Part shown: positions 9,241 to 18,779 of the stretch, in pieces
Position numbering within the stretch: position 1 is the stretch's first letter
Layout: every line of letters begins with the position of its first letter
NCBI RefSeq assembly: GCF_900177665.1
Contig: NZ_FXAW01000001.1
Span: forward strand, 496,001-560,000
Direction of reading: 5' to 3'
Length of the DNA stretch: 64,000 nucleotides
Origin: Marivirga sericea
Lineage (GTDB): Bacteria; Bacteroidota; Bacteroidia; Cytophagales; Cyclobacteriaceae
Translations under genes and position numbers: made by a program
The notes under the pieces: model-generated
Seen by the model: only the letters and a program-made list of their open reading frames with translations
Told to the model about the DNA's origin: nothing
Databases searched by the model: none

Positions 9241-9290
9241 ACCTAGAACCAAGAACCTAGAATCTAGAACCAAGAGCCAAGAATCAAGAT
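9241..9290. repeat. Degenerate purine-rich short tandem repeat
   Basis: About 50 bases made of variants of a 7-9 base unit resembling (a)acctagaa/accaagaa, between purL and the next gene. This kind of low-complexity spacer resembles the one at 16956-17030 in character, though its unit differs. No coding potential. Confidence 0.5.
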
Positions 9291-9382
9291 AATTTTGCTC
9301 TATCTTTAAATTCATGAAGATTTATTTCAAATTATTACCGCTATATTTCAATAATTGATTCTGCCCAGTTATCCCTTGGGGA

Positions 9383-10186
9383 TTAAGGGGCTGGGGCAAG
9401 ATGCTTAGCAGTATCAGCAATCAATGTATTATGTCCTGCTTCCAGTATTACATGTTCATATTCTTTCACATGTTTTAATAGATCCATCATATTTTCCGCA
9501 GTAATGATTTTGTCGTATTTACCAGTGAACATCTTCATGGGAATTTTATTTTGATTGATCAGGAAAGCAATCAATTTCAAATCAAATTTAAGATGTCGGA
9601 ATACAACCCAAGTCAGATATACTCTCCGTCTTTTTTCGCGAGTATTCATCTGTGTGTTGGCGAATTTTAATAAGCTTTTGTCTACTATTCCTAGTTTTTT
9701 GGTGGTCTTTAAAATTTGGTAAAAATATTTAGGTCTCACTATCATTGCTCTGAAGAATTTTCGAAATGAGGTGGGGTAGGTAGCCAAGCTGTACCATAAT
9801 GACGTTTTAATTCCGTCTGGAGCAATTAATTTAAATTCTTTAATCCTTCTCGGGAATAATTCTAAACTTGCTAGTGCAAATTTTCCACCCATGCTGTAAC
9901 CCACGACCGCAAAGTTTTCAATGTGATGTTTTTTAAGAAATGATGTTAGTATTTCTTCCCAATCTTGTTTTTCTAAGGCTTGATTCCTGTCTTTCCATTC
10001 ACTTTTACCGTGATAATAAATATCAAAGGCATAAACCGTATATTCATCACCTAGCAATTCATCAAATGGGTCATAGACTTCTTTAGATTGACCAAAGCCG
10101 TGAAATGCTAAAAGTGGGGTAGCCCCACGTCCTTTAACGGAATAGTGTAAAATATTTTCCCCAAATGTTATATGGTCAAGCGGCAT
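9383..10186 (-). CDS. Alpha/beta hydrolase, cytoplasmic
   Basis: A 267-residue alpha/beta hydrolase with no signal peptide. FHGFGQSKEVYDP near residue 28 is the oxyanion loop, GYSMGG carries Ser98, and Asp225 (TGKYDKII) and His252 (EAGHNTL) complete a triad. A basic, aromatic cap of about 75 residues lies between residues 125 and 200. The pattern fits a small esterase or acyl hydrolase; the substrate is unknown. It is divergently arranged from the tetR gene at 10406, with a 219-base spacer that probably holds promoters for both. Confidence 0.75.
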   Translation of the reverse strand: MPLDHITFGENILHYSVKGRGATPLLAFHGFGQSKEVYDPFDELLGDEYTVYAFDIYYHGKSEWKDRNQALEKQDWEEILTSFLKKHHIENFAVVGYSMGGKFALASLELFPRRIKEFKLIAPDGIKTSLWYSLATYPTSFRKFFRAMIVRPKYFYQILKTTKKLGIVDKSLLKFANTQMNTREKRRRVYLTWVVFRHLKFDLKLIAFLINQNKIPMKMFTGKYDKIITAENMMDLLKHVKEYEHVILEAGHNTLIADTAKHLAPAP

Positions 10187-10329
10187 CTATGCAATTGATT
10201 TAATCATAATAATAAGTATTAACAAAATTTTAAATCATAAACAGCGCTCGTTTTGAATACCTGCAACTATCTATAATCCAGTAATTTGTAAAATATTTTC
10301 AAATATTCTGAAAAATTATGAACAAAGAC

Positions 10330-10337
10330 TATCTTTG
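10330..10337 (+). promoter_or_regulatory. -7 box for the tetR efflux operon
   Basis: TATCTTTG matches TAnnTTTG exactly and lies about 70 bases upstream of the TetR start, just before a palindrome. The -33 side is weak. Confidence 0.5.
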
Positions 10338-10352
10338 CCCGTTGGAAACCGA

Positions 10353-10380
10353 GGAAACTTTCAAACAGCTTCAAGTTTCC
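10353..10380. promoter_or_regulatory. Candidate TetR operator (inverted repeat)
   Basis: ggaaactt and aagtttcc form perfect 8-base arms separated by 12 bases. The repeat lies 15 bases after the predicted -7 box and 25 bases before the TetR start, the usual position for an autoregulatory operator. A 5'-UTR hairpin is an alternative. Confidence 0.45.
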
Positions 10381-10405
10381 TAAGTGTAAATCGCAATATA
10401 ATAAT

Positions 10406-11020
10406 TTGAGTACAGAGAAAAACATATTAGAGGGAGCAAAAAACTTGTTTATGCAATTTGGCTTGAAATCCATTACTATGGATGATATAGCCAGAAAGGT
10501 TGGCGTAAGCAAAAAAACGATTTATCAATTCTTCAGTGATAAAAACAGTATTGTTTATAAATCAGTGCATGAACATTTTTCTGATCACAGATCGGAAATA
10601 GAGAAAGTATTAGATAATAGTAAGGATTCAATTGAAGCTATGTATCGCATTTCAAAATGTATGAAAATGCAGGTAGAAGCCATTAATCCAACTGTCTTAT
10701 ATGATTTACAGCGCTATTTCCCTAAAGCGTATAAAAGGTTTTTAGATTTTAAAAACACCTTTATGAGGGAACGCATGAAAATCATTTTAGAGAACGGAAT
10801 CAAATCAGGATACTTTAGAAAAGAGATCAATCCGGAAATATTAATCATTCAAAGAATCGAACAAGTCCAGTTGGCTTTTAATAATGATATTTTTCCGAGA
10901 GATAAATTTGATTTCAAGGAAATACATGAACAATTATTCGACCATTTTATTCATGGTCTGTTAACAAAAAAAGGAAAAGAAAAATATAATCAATATTTAA
11001 ATGAAGAGCACGATGCTTAA
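10406..11020 (+). CDS. TetR/AcrR-family transcriptional regulator
   Basis: A 204-residue one-component regulator. The N-terminal helix-turn-helix spans about residues 8-50 (ILEGAKNLFMQFGLKSITMD, then DIARKVGVSKKTIYQFFSDK), and the rest is the helical ligand-binding domain. The start is a TTG, chosen because it places the conserved first helix in full; the next ATG (10451) would cut into it. It overlaps the downstream TolC-like gene and heads a four-gene efflux operon, so it most likely represses that operon and is released by a pump substrate (inference). An inverted repeat at 10353-10380 is the likely binding site. Confidence 0.88.
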   Translation: MSTEKNILEGAKNLFMQFGLKSITMDDIARKVGVSKKTIYQFFSDKNSIVYKSVHEHFSDHRSEIEKVLDNSKDSIEAMYRISKCMKMQVEAINPTVLYDLQRYFPKAYKRFLDFKNTFMRERMKIILENGIKSGYFRKEINPEILIIQRIEQVQLAFNNDIFPRDKFDFKEIHEQLFDHFIHGLLTKKGKEKYNQYLNEEHDA

Positions 11021-12365
11021 CAAAATCAGAATTTTTTGTGTCTTGTTTGCTTTTATGCCTTTAGGCGCAATAGCGCAAGAGGAAATGAGCAAACCAATGA
11101 GTTTGGAAGAATGCGTGAATTACGCATTAGACAACAATCGTAATTTGAAATCAACCCGATTACAGGAAAATATAGCAGAAACTCAAGTTGGTGAAACGCG
11201 ATCGATGGGCCTTCCACAAGTGAAGTTTCAGACTGGATTAAATTATAATTACGAAGTTCAAAAGGCATTTCTACCAAACGAGATTTTGGGCAATCCTGAG
11301 CCTGGTTTTACACCAGTGCAATTTAGTCCTGAATATGATGGAAATGCCGCTTTTTCTATATCGCAACTGCTTTTTGATGGTTCTTACTTTGTTGGTCTCC
11401 AAGCAGCAAAAACTTTAAGGGAATTAAGGCAGAAGGAATCGAATCAATCGGAAGTGCAAACAGTAGAAGCTATTACAAAGGCTTACTACTTGGTGTTGAT
11501 TACCGAGGAACGTCTGAAATTATTAAATGCTAATCAGGAGCAGTTAGAACGAGTGCTCAATGAAACGAAAGCCTTATATGAAAATGGATTTGCAGAGAAA
11601 ATTGATGTTGACAGAATCAATGTAAATTATAATAATATTCAAACGGAAAACAATAAGGCCAAAAGGAGTTTTGATGTTTCGAAGGACATGTTAAAATTTC
11701 AAATGGGGATGCCCATCAACTCACCTTTAGAGCTTTCAGGCAGTATATCAAACCTCACATTAGAGGCGGAGGAATACATGAATAAATCAGAAAATTTCAA
11801 TTACAGAGAAAGAAGTGAATATTCTATACTACAAGTCAACCAAGACTTGGCAAATTTGGATTTGAGAAATAACAAAGCCACCCATCTCCCTAAGCTATAC
11901 GCAAATTTTAATTATGGATGGAACTCTGGAGTAAATGGTGCCAGTGAATTATTTGAGTTCAGTAATAATTGGTTAAGTTTTGGAGCTATTGGCGTGAGTC
12001 TTCAGTGGGATTTATTTACTGGATTGAATCGATCAAGTAAAATGGAGAAAAACAGAATTCAGATTGAGCAAATTGAAATACAAAAGGAACAATTGAAAAG
12101 CTCCATTGATATGGAAATCAAAAGAGCAAAAGATGATCTGACATCTGCCAAAGAAAGTATGGACGTGCAAAAGCAGAATATGGAGTTAGCTTTATCTGTT
12201 TACGAACAGATAGAAACTAAATATAAAAATGGCTTAGCAAGCAGTCGTGAATTATTAGATGCTGAAACCGCAAAAAAAGAAGCAGAAACAAATTATTACA
12301 GTTCTCTTTATGATGCTGTGATAGCTAAAATAGAATTAGAGAAAGCATTAGGTATATTGTATTGA
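11013..12365 (+). CDS. TolC-like outer membrane efflux channel
   Basis: Outer-membrane component of the RND tripartite pump. About 450 residues with a signal peptide (MLNKIRIFCVLFAFMPLGAI, then AQ) and two OEP repeats rich in coiled-coil helix: the first opens with MSLEECVNYALDNNRNLKS, and the second ends with YKNGLASSRELLDAETAKKE, the classic repeat signature. An ATG 12 bases earlier (11001) is also in frame, but the ATG at 11013 gives a cleaner signal peptide. It overlaps the end of tetR by 8 bases and is followed 10 bases later by the adaptor gene. Confidence 0.9.
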   Translation: MLNKIRIFCVLFAFMPLGAIAQEEMSKPMSLEECVNYALDNNRNLKSTRLQENIAETQVGETRSMGLPQVKFQTGLNYNYEVQKAFLPNEILGNPEPGFTPVQFSPEYDGNAAFSISQLLFDGSYFVGLQAAKTLRELRQKESNQSEVQTVEAITKAYYLVLITEERLKLLNANQEQLERVLNETKALYENGFAEKIDVDRINVNYNNIQTENNKAKRSFDVSKDMLKFQMGMPINSPLELSGSISNLTLEAEEYMNKSENFNYRERSEYSILQVNQDLANLDLRNNKATHLPKLYANFNYGWNSGVNGASELFEFSNNWLSFGAIGVSLQWDLFTGLNRSSKMEKNRIQIEQIEIQKEQLKSSIDMEIKRAKDDLTSAKESMDVQKQNMELALSVYEQIETKYKNGLASSRELLDAETAKKEAETNYYSSLYDAVIAKIELEKALGILY

Positions 12366-12375
12366 TTAGATAAAA

Positions 12376-13530
12376 ATGATAAGATTTATAAAAATGAGAA
12401 ATTTAGTTTTAATGATATCGCTAGCTGTTTTAATGAGCGCTTGCGGAGGAGATTCAGATGTAGCAAAACTGAAATCAAAGCTGGAAAGTATAGAGAAGGA
12501 TATTCAAGAGAAAACGATTGAAGCAGCAGAATTAGAAGAGAAAATTGCTAAGATGGATCCCGAATTTGCAAAAAAGACAGAGCAGTCGGTATTAATTAAG
12601 TCTGCAACGATAGCTAAGTCTGATTTTAAACATAAGATTCAAGTTCAAGGAGAAGTAGCCTCTCGTAAAAATATAACGATGGGTGCTGAAACCATGGGTA
12701 GGGTAATGCAAATTAATGTAACACCTGGAGACATGGTGAAGCGTAATCAACTCTTAGTAAAAATGGATGCTTCTACAACTGAAAATAGCATCAAAGAATT
12801 GAAAACTGCCTTAGATTTAGCTAGCACTATCTACAAAAAGCAAAAAAATCTGTGGGAGCAGGAGATAGGAACAGAGGTTCAATATCTGGAAGCTAAAAAC
12901 AGGAAGGAGACTTTAGAAAGACAATTAGCTACTGCCCAGTCGCAACTTAATATGGCCTACCTAAAGGCACCTTTTAATGGAAGGATCAATGATGTCAACG
13001 TAAATATGGGAGAGATGGTGCAGCCGGGAATGCCAGTATTGAGCATGGTGAGTCAAGAAGAGATGTATTTGAAAGCAGCTGTTTCCGAAGAGTACATCAA
13101 TGATTTCAGTCAAGGTGATTCAGTTGAGGTGTATTTACCGTCAATCAAAAAGTCATTTTCTACGGTGGTTAGCTCGGTGAGTTATGTCATTAATCCAGCT
13201 AATAGAACCTTTCAGTTAGAAGTGAAGGTCAATGAGTTTTTAGAAAACTTGAAACCTAATCAATTTGCTCGTTTGACACTTGTTGATTATGAGAACGAAA
13301 ATGCAATTGTTGTTCCTTCAGAAGTAGTGCAACAAGATAATGTGGGTGATTTTATCTACTTAGTAAAGACAAAGGACAATCAAAAGAAAGCTGAGAAGGT
13401 AAGAATTGAAAGAGGGAAGACCTTCAACGGAAAAACTGAAATTTTGAAAGGTATTGAGGCAGGTGACGTGATTATTTCTCAAGGATATAGAGAAGCTGTA
13501 AACGGTATTGCAGTTCGTTTAGCAAAATAA
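12376..13530 (+). CDS. RND efflux periplasmic adaptor (membrane fusion protein), lipoprotein
   Basis: Links the inner-membrane pump to the TolC-like channel. The 384-residue protein begins with a lipoprotein signal ending LMSAC, followed by a coiled-coil stretch at about residues 25-65, a split lipoyl/biotinyl domain (TMGRVMQINVTPGDMVKRNQ, later YLKAPFNGRINDVNVNMGEM), a helical hairpin between them, and a C-terminal beta-barrel and MP domain. An internal ATG at codon 7 could also serve as the start. Genes before and after are the channel and the pump, with spacings of 10 and 18 bases. Confidence 0.9.
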   Translation: MIRFIKMRNLVLMISLAVLMSACGGDSDVAKLKSKLESIEKDIQEKTIEAAELEEKIAKMDPEFAKKTEQSVLIKSATIAKSDFKHKIQVQGEVASRKNITMGAETMGRVMQINVTPGDMVKRNQLLVKMDASTTENSIKELKTALDLASTIYKKQKNLWEQEIGTEVQYLEAKNRKETLERQLATAQSQLNMAYLKAPFNGRINDVNVNMGEMVQPGMPVLSMVSQEEMYLKAAVSEEYINDFSQGDSVEVYLPSIKKSFSTVVSSVSYVINPANRTFQLEVKVNEFLENLKPNQFARLTLVDYENENAIVVPSEVVQQDNVGDFIYLVKTKDNQKKAEKVRIERGKTFNGKTEILKGIEAGDVIISQGYREAVNGIAVRLAK

Positions 13531-13548
13531 TTTTGAAATAGGATATTT

Positions 13549-16500
13549 ATGAGCGATCAAAATAAAAAGAAAGTAGAAAAGGAGTTTGGTTTAACTTCCT
13601 TGTCGGTGAATAACCGAACTACAGTTTATGTAATAGCTTTTCTGATTATTGCTTTAGGGATATATTCATATATTAATCTACCTAAAGAGAACTTTCCAGA
13701 AATAGCACAACCTACCATATATGTAGGTACTCCACATCCAGGAAACTCTCCTGCGGATATGGAAAAATTAATTACCCGTCCGTTGGAAAAGGAAATAAAT
13801 ACTATATCCTCGGTGGACAATATTCGATCTACCTCAGTTCAGGATTTTTCTACGATAATAATTGAGTTCACAACCGATACTGATGTTGATGAAGCCTTGC
13901 AGGAGGTGAGGGATAAAGTGGATCAGGCTAAATCTGAATTACCGTCTGATCTACAGGATGATCCGAATGTATTCGAATTGAACGTGTCGGAATTCCCGAT
14001 CATGAATATTAATCTTTCGGGGAATTATAGTGTAGAAACCCTTAATTCTTATGCTGAATATTTAGAAGAGGAGATGGAGAAATTTCCTGAGATGTCTAAA
14101 GCGGAGATAAGAGGCGTTGATGAAAAAGAGGTTCGAATTATGGTGGATCCTTTGGAAATGGAAGCTCGTAAGGTCAGCTTCAACGATATAGAAACAGCCG
14201 TGCAGCAGGAAAATATGACCATGTCCGGTGGTAATATTAAAATGGGTGATATCAGAAGGACTGTAGCGATTTCTGGTGAATATGAAAATCCGGAGGCTTT
14301 GGAAAACTTAATTGTTAAAAATGAAAAAGCCAATATTGTTTATTTAAAGGACATTGCTGAGATCGAGTTTGATTATAAGGAAAAGCAAAGTTTTGCTCGC
14401 CTTAATAATGAGGCCGTAGTAATGGTAGATGCTGTGAAGAGAAGTGGAGAAAACTTGCTAATCTTAACAGATAAGATTTTCGAAGTAGTGGAAGATGCTA
14501 AAAAGAATGTTTTTCCTGAGGATTTAGTAGTAACCATTACTAACGATCAGTCACAGCAAACGCGTGATCAGGTAAGCAGTTTGGAGAATAATATTATCTC
14601 CGGAGTAATCCTTGTAGTATTGGTACTTTTATTCTTCCTAGGTACACGTAATGCCTTGTTTGTAGGGATTGCTATTCCGATGTCGATGTTTATGGCATTT
14701 ATGATTTTAGGAGCCTTAGGCATTACAATTAATATGATTGTGCTTTTCTCTCTGATTATGGCACTAGGGATGTTAGTCGATAATGGGATTGTAGTAGTGG
14801 AGAACGTATATCGATTAATGGAAGAGGGGTATTCTCCAATAAAAGCTACTAAAATAGGTGTTGGAGAAGTAGCGCTTCCTATTATTTCTTCTACAGCAAC
14901 CACTTTAGCAGCATTCTTGCCTTTGGCTTTTTGGCCAGGTCTCATCGGAGAGTTCATGAAGTATTTGCCAATCACGCTGATTATTACTTTAGGGTCCTCA
15001 CTATTTGTAGCTTTAGTAATTAATCCGGTATTCATCGCGTCTTTCATGCGAATAGATGAAGGAGGGAAGCTTAATTACAAAAGGGTTTGGAGAATTGCAG
15101 GAATTTCTTTTGCAATTGGAGCACTTTTCATTGTATTCAAAGTTTATGCGATCGGAAATTTAGCAATTTTATTTGGTGCATTGGGATTACTCAATACCTA
15201 TATTTTGACGCCTCTTTCGAGGAAATTCCAAAAGAGCTTTTTGCCTGCAGTGGAAAGACTGTATTCGAGAACTTTGAAATTTGCAATTCGAGGCAGGAAT
15301 CCTTATTTCTTTTTGGGTGGAACAGTTGTGGCATTAATTGGCTCGGTGATGTTGTTAGGAGCATTCACACCTAGCGTTCTGTTTTTTCCTGAAAATGAGC
15401 CGAAATATGTGAATGTATTTGTAGAATTTCCTATAGGAACAGATGTTGAGCATACTAATGATTTTACTAAAGAAGTAGAAAAAGAGGTGAAAGAAGTCAT
15501 TGCACCCTACACTGATATAGTAGAGTCTGTAGTAGCCAATGTAGGCCGAGGAGCAAGTGATCCTAGTGACCCTACCGCTATGGGGCAATCAGACACTCCA
15601 AATAAAGCTCGAATTACTGTAAACTTTGTGGAATTCAAGTATAGAGAGGGAATTTCTACCTCAAAAGTAATGAATGAAATAAGGGATGCCGTCTCGGATA
15701 AATATGCGGGAGTTTCAATTACGGTAGATAAAGATCAGGCAGGACCTCCAACAGGAAAGCCGTTGAATATTGAAATCAGCGGTGAAGACTTTGATCAATT
15801 AACTCAGATTACAGAGGATTTGAAAGTTTTTATAAAAGATCAAGCTATTGGTGGAATAGAAGACCTCAAAGATGATTTAGAAACCGGAAAGCCGGAATTA
15901 ACGGTAAATATTGATCGTGAAAGTGCTAGAAGATTTGGATTAAGTACTGCAGTGATTGCCAATGAAATCAGAACGGGACTCTTCGGAAAAGAGATATCTA
16001 AATACAAAGAAGGAGAGGACGATTATGAGATTCAGCTAAGATATTCTGATGAATATAGATATGATATAGAAGCCTTGATTAATAAGAAGATTACTTATAG
16101 AGATCAGTCTTCAGGAAAAGTTAATCAGGTGCCCATTAGCTCTGTAGCAGATGTAGAATATACCAGTACTTATGGTTCTATTAACAGAAAAGAGTTGGAT
16201 AGAGTGGTAACAGTATATTCTAACATTTTAGATGGTTACAATGCCACTAATGTTAATAACCAATTAAAGGCAGCGATGAAAGAATTCGAAGTGCCTGCAG
16301 GATATGAAGTAAAATTTACTGGTGAGCAAGAAGAGCAAGCTGAAGAGTTAGAATTCTTAAGTATTGCTTTACTATTAGCGGTGTTCTTAATCTTCTTAAT
16401 TATTGTGGCACAGTTTAATAGGTTGACTGCGCCTTTCATTATTATGAGTTCTGTTATATTCAGTACTATCGGTGTATTTTTAGGATTGGTTGCTTTCCAA

Positions 16501-16953
16501 ATGGATTTTGTGATTGTAATGACCATGATTGGTATTATTTCTTTGGCAGGGATAGTGGTGAATAATGCAATTGTGTTGATTGACTTTATTGAAATAAGTA
16601 AATCTAACACCAAACTGAATCTTAAGGAAGGTGAGAGTATGACATATGAAATGGTGAAAGATGCCGTGATGCTAGCAGGAAAGACACGTTTACGACCTGT
16701 ATTGTTAACTGCGATCACGACTATCTTAGGTTTGATACCGCTTGCCATTGGATTCAATTTTGATTTTATCCAGTTGTTTACGAGCTATGATCCTGATTTC
16801 TACTTAGGTGGAGATTCAGTTATGTTCTGGGAGCCAATTTGTTGGACCATTATATTTGGTTTGTCATTTGCAACTTTCTTAACATTGGTAATCGTACCGG
16901 TTATGTATCTTATTGCGAATCAATTAAATGCTAAATTTGGGATAGGGAGATAA
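13549..16953 (+). CDS. RND-family efflux transporter permease
   Basis: The proton-driven inner-membrane pump of the operon, 1134 residues, with the RND layout: TM1 at about residues 28-46 (YVIAFLIIALGIYSYI), two large periplasmic loops, and TM2-6 and TM8-12 bundles. The TM4 motif reads LGMLVDNGIVVVENV, with a D-N pair where AcrB has D-D, and the TM10/11 region has LAGIVVNNAIVLIDF. A late insertion (FDFIQLFTSYDPDFYLGG) between TM11 and TM12 is typical of Bacteroidota pumps. It belongs to the HAE-type pumps; substrates cannot be deduced. TetR at the head of the operon is the probable regulator. Confidence 0.92.
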   Translation: MSDQNKKKVEKEFGLTSLSVNNRTTVYVIAFLIIALGIYSYINLPKENFPEIAQPTIYVGTPHPGNSPADMEKLITRPLEKEINTISSVDNIRSTSVQDFSTIIIEFTTDTDVDEALQEVRDKVDQAKSELPSDLQDDPNVFELNVSEFPIMNINLSGNYSVETLNSYAEYLEEEMEKFPEMSKAEIRGVDEKEVRIMVDPLEMEARKVSFNDIETAVQQENMTMSGGNIKMGDIRRTVAISGEYENPEALENLIVKNEKANIVYLKDIAEIEFDYKEKQSFARLNNEAVVMVDAVKRSGENLLILTDKIFEVVEDAKKNVFPEDLVVTITNDQSQQTRDQVSSLENNIISGVILVVLVLLFFLGTRNALFVGIAIPMSMFMAFMILGALGITINMIVLFSLIMALGMLVDNGIVVVENVYRLMEEGYSPIKATKIGVGEVALPIISSTATTLAAFLPLAFWPGLIGEFMKYLPITLIITLGSSLFVALVINPVFIASFMRIDEGGKLNYKRVWRIAGISFAIGALFIVFKVYAIGNLAILFGALGLLNTYILTPLSRKFQKSFLPAVERLYSRTLKFAIRGRNPYFFLGGTVVALIGSVMLLGAFTPSVLFFPENEPKYVNVFVEFPIGTDVEHTNDFTKEVEKEVKEVIAPYTDIVESVVANVGRGASDPSDPTAMGQSDTPNKARITVNFVEFKYREGISTSKVMNEIRDAVSDKYAGVSITVDKDQAGPPTGKPLNIEISGEDFDQLTQITEDLKVFIKDQAIGGIEDLKDDLETGKPELTVNIDRESARRFGLSTAVIANEIRTGLFGKEISKYKEGEDDYEIQLRYSDEYRYDIEALINKKITYRDQSSGKVNQVPISSVADVEYTSTYGSINRKELDRVVTVYSNILDGYNATNVNNQLKAAMKEFEVPAGYEVKFTGEQEEQAEELEFLSIALLLAVFLIFLIIVAQFNRLTAPFIIMSSVIFSTIGVFLGLVAFQMDFVIVMTMIGIISLAGIVVNNAIVLIDFIEISKSNTKLNLKEGESMTYEMVKDAVMLAGKTRLRPVLLTAITTILGLIPLAIGFNFDFIQLFTSYDPDFYLGGDSVMFWEPICWTIIFGLSFATFLTLVIVPVMYLIANQLNAKFGIGR

Positions 16954-16955
16954 GT

Positions 16956-17001
16956 TAGAAGTTGGGAGTAGGAAGCTTGAAGTTTCCGCTCCCAACTTCT
17001 A
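16956..17001. repeat. Inverted repeat within a purine/pyrimidine-rich spacer
   Basis: tagaagttgggag (16956-16968) and its reverse complement (16989-17001) form a perfect 13-bp stem with a 20-base loop; degenerate copies of the same unit run on to about 17030. It lies between the pump gene and the metallophosphoesterase gene. It lacks a T tract, so it reads as a dispersed palindromic repeat rather than a classic terminator. Confidence 0.55.
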
Positions 17002-17033
17002 GCTTCTAAACTTCTAACTTCCAACTCCTACTC

Positions 17034-18290
17034 ATGTCCAAAATCATTCTCATACCGCTAGCTGCTGTAATTTTCATTTTGATTGATCTATATGTCTTTC
17101 AAGCAGTGAAAATAGCTGTACAAAATTTTTCTCCTTTAGGAAAAAACATTGTTTTTGGCATCTATTGGGGCTTTACGGCCATTACGCTTCTAGGCTTTTT
17201 CCTTTATCATTTTACAAATCCTGATTTGTTTTCTAGAGTGGCAAGGCAGTTTATGCTAGTGATCGTATTTATGAATTACATCTCTAAAACCATTGCGCTA
17301 CTTGTTTTGCTCATAGGAGATGTCGTCAGATTTGGGCAATGGAGTTTTTACAAGATTACTGATCTTTTAAATAATTCAAAGAGTGATATTGAAGGACAAA
17401 AAATCACTCGATCAGCTTTTTTTGCCAAGTCAGCATTGGTTGCAGGAAGTTTACCATTGGCCGCCATGAGTTTTGGGATTATATCGGGAGCCCATGATTA
17501 CAGAATCCGAAGGAAATCAATTGTAATACCGAATCTTCCCAAAGCGTGGCACGGAGTAAAGGTTGCACAAGTCTCCGATATCCATAGCGGCAGTTTTTGG
17601 AATAAAGTCGCAGTGGAAGGCGGAGTAGATATGCTTTTAGCTGAAAAGCCTGATTTGATCTTTTTTACAGGAGATTTAGTCAATAATGAAGCGAATGAAG
17701 TGGAGAATTATATTCCTATTTTTTCCAATTTAAAGGCAGATTTGGGAGTGTATTCAATACTGGGTAATCATGATTACGGAGATTATAAAAATTGGCCTAG
17801 TGAAAAAGCCAAAAAACAAAATTTACAAAATGTGATTGATGCTCATGGTGTCATGGGATGGAATATACTATTGGATGAACACCGTGTATTGGAAGTTGAT
17901 AATGAGCCACTAGCCATTCTTGGGGTAGAAAATTGGGGAGCTGGGAGATTTGCAAAATATGGTGATATAAGCAAGGCTTATGCTGGAACTGCAGATTTAC
18001 CAGCTAAAATATTACTTTCCCACGATCCAAGCCATTGGGATGCTCAAATCAGAAAGGACTATCAAGACATTGACTTAATGCTAGCGGGCCACACCCATGG
18101 CTTTCAGTTTGGAGTAGAAATCCCTGGCTTCAAATGGAGTCCTTCGCAGTACGTCTACAAGCAGTGGGCTGGTCTTTACCAAGAAGACAATCAAAACTTA
18201 TATGTCAATAGGGGCTACGGTTATTTAGGATATCCCGGAAGGATAGGTATACCGCCAGAGATTACCATTTTGGAGTTGAGACAGAGTTGA
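17034..18290 (+). CDS. Membrane-anchored metallophosphoesterase
   Basis: A 418-residue calcineurin-like phosphoesterase. The first 150 residues hold about four hydrophobic segments, anchoring the protein in the inner membrane. The catalytic domain has the metal-binding motifs in order: SDIHSG (residues 181-186), FTGDLVNN (211-218), LGNHDYGD (243-250), LLSHDPSHWD near 323, and LAGHTHGFQFG near 345. The layout resembles YkuE/YpbG-type phosphoesterases, but neither substrate nor side of the membrane is certain. It starts 80 bases after the pump gene, across a palindromic spacer, so it is probably a separate unit. Confidence 0.85.
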   Translation: MSKIILIPLAAVIFILIDLYVFQAVKIAVQNFSPLGKNIVFGIYWGFTAITLLGFFLYHFTNPDLFSRVARQFMLVIVFMNYISKTIALLVLLIGDVVRFGQWSFYKITDLLNNSKSDIEGQKITRSAFFAKSALVAGSLPLAAMSFGIISGAHDYRIRRKSIVIPNLPKAWHGVKVAQVSDIHSGSFWNKVAVEGGVDMLLAEKPDLIFFTGDLVNNEANEVENYIPIFSNLKADLGVYSILGNHDYGDYKNWPSEKAKKQNLQNVIDAHGVMGWNILLDEHRVLEVDNEPLAILGVENWGAGRFAKYGDISKAYAGTADLPAKILLSHDPSHWDAQIRKDYQDIDLMLAGHTHGFQFGVEIPGFKWSPSQYVYKQWAGLYQEDNQNLYVNRGYGYLGYPGRIGIPPEITILELRQS

Positions 18291-18779
18291 TCTATTATAA
18301 TTCATACATCTCTGTATTCATGACTTGTTCGAATTTTGATACACTTTTGCAGTTAATAATTTCAACCACAGAGAATTTGCTACCTCTCGTTTTAAGAGAT
18401 TAGTTTCATTTATTCCGTCTGATACTTCATTTCAATCTGTAAGCCATACCGGAGTTAAAAATAGATTTTATTGTAGAAGAGTTTTGGTTTCAAAGAAGCA
18501 CCATGCTAGCAGCATTTGCTCCTTGGGGTAGATCAGAAAAATAAATGCTCAAGGTGCTTCTGGCTAAAAATATAGATAGTAACTTGGATCTACACTTTAG
18601 CAGCTTTTAATGTATTTAGTAAGCGAGAAATAAGTCAAAGATATTATGTATTTGGAACGGGAGATAATTGCACTGTATTTATATTTTTTATATTAAATAA
18701 AGATATTATATACTTTTTGAAATTTAAACTTGGTGATACTAATTATTACGTTTATTATTAAATAAAAATTTCAGCCAAA
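18291..18779. other. Intergenic region with an inverted repeat
   Basis: No gene is supported in these 489 bases. It contains a nested inverted repeat at 18494-18561 and, from about 18660, very AT-rich sequence leading to the next gene. No clear promoter box was found. Confidence 0.5.
18494..18561. repeat. Nested inverted repeat
   Basis: Outer arms agaagcacc (18494-18502) and ggtgcttct (18553-18561) are perfect. Inner arms agcattt (18511-18517) and aaatgct (18543-18549) also pair. This may be a dispersed palindrome or a structured leader. Confidence 0.45.

Noticed and set aside
9181-9382. Purine riboswitch before purL
   Set aside because: The leader is only about 35 bases after the -7 box and shows no three-way-junction fold.
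10267-10512. Minus-strand frame overlapping the tetR start
   Set aside because: It overlaps the conserved helix-turn-helix frame and the operator and has no coding signal of its own.
14568-15047. Long open frame on the minus strand inside the RND pump gene
   Set aside because: It is antisense to a well-supported transporter, has no membrane or domain pattern of its own, and reflects codon bias of the plus-strand gene.
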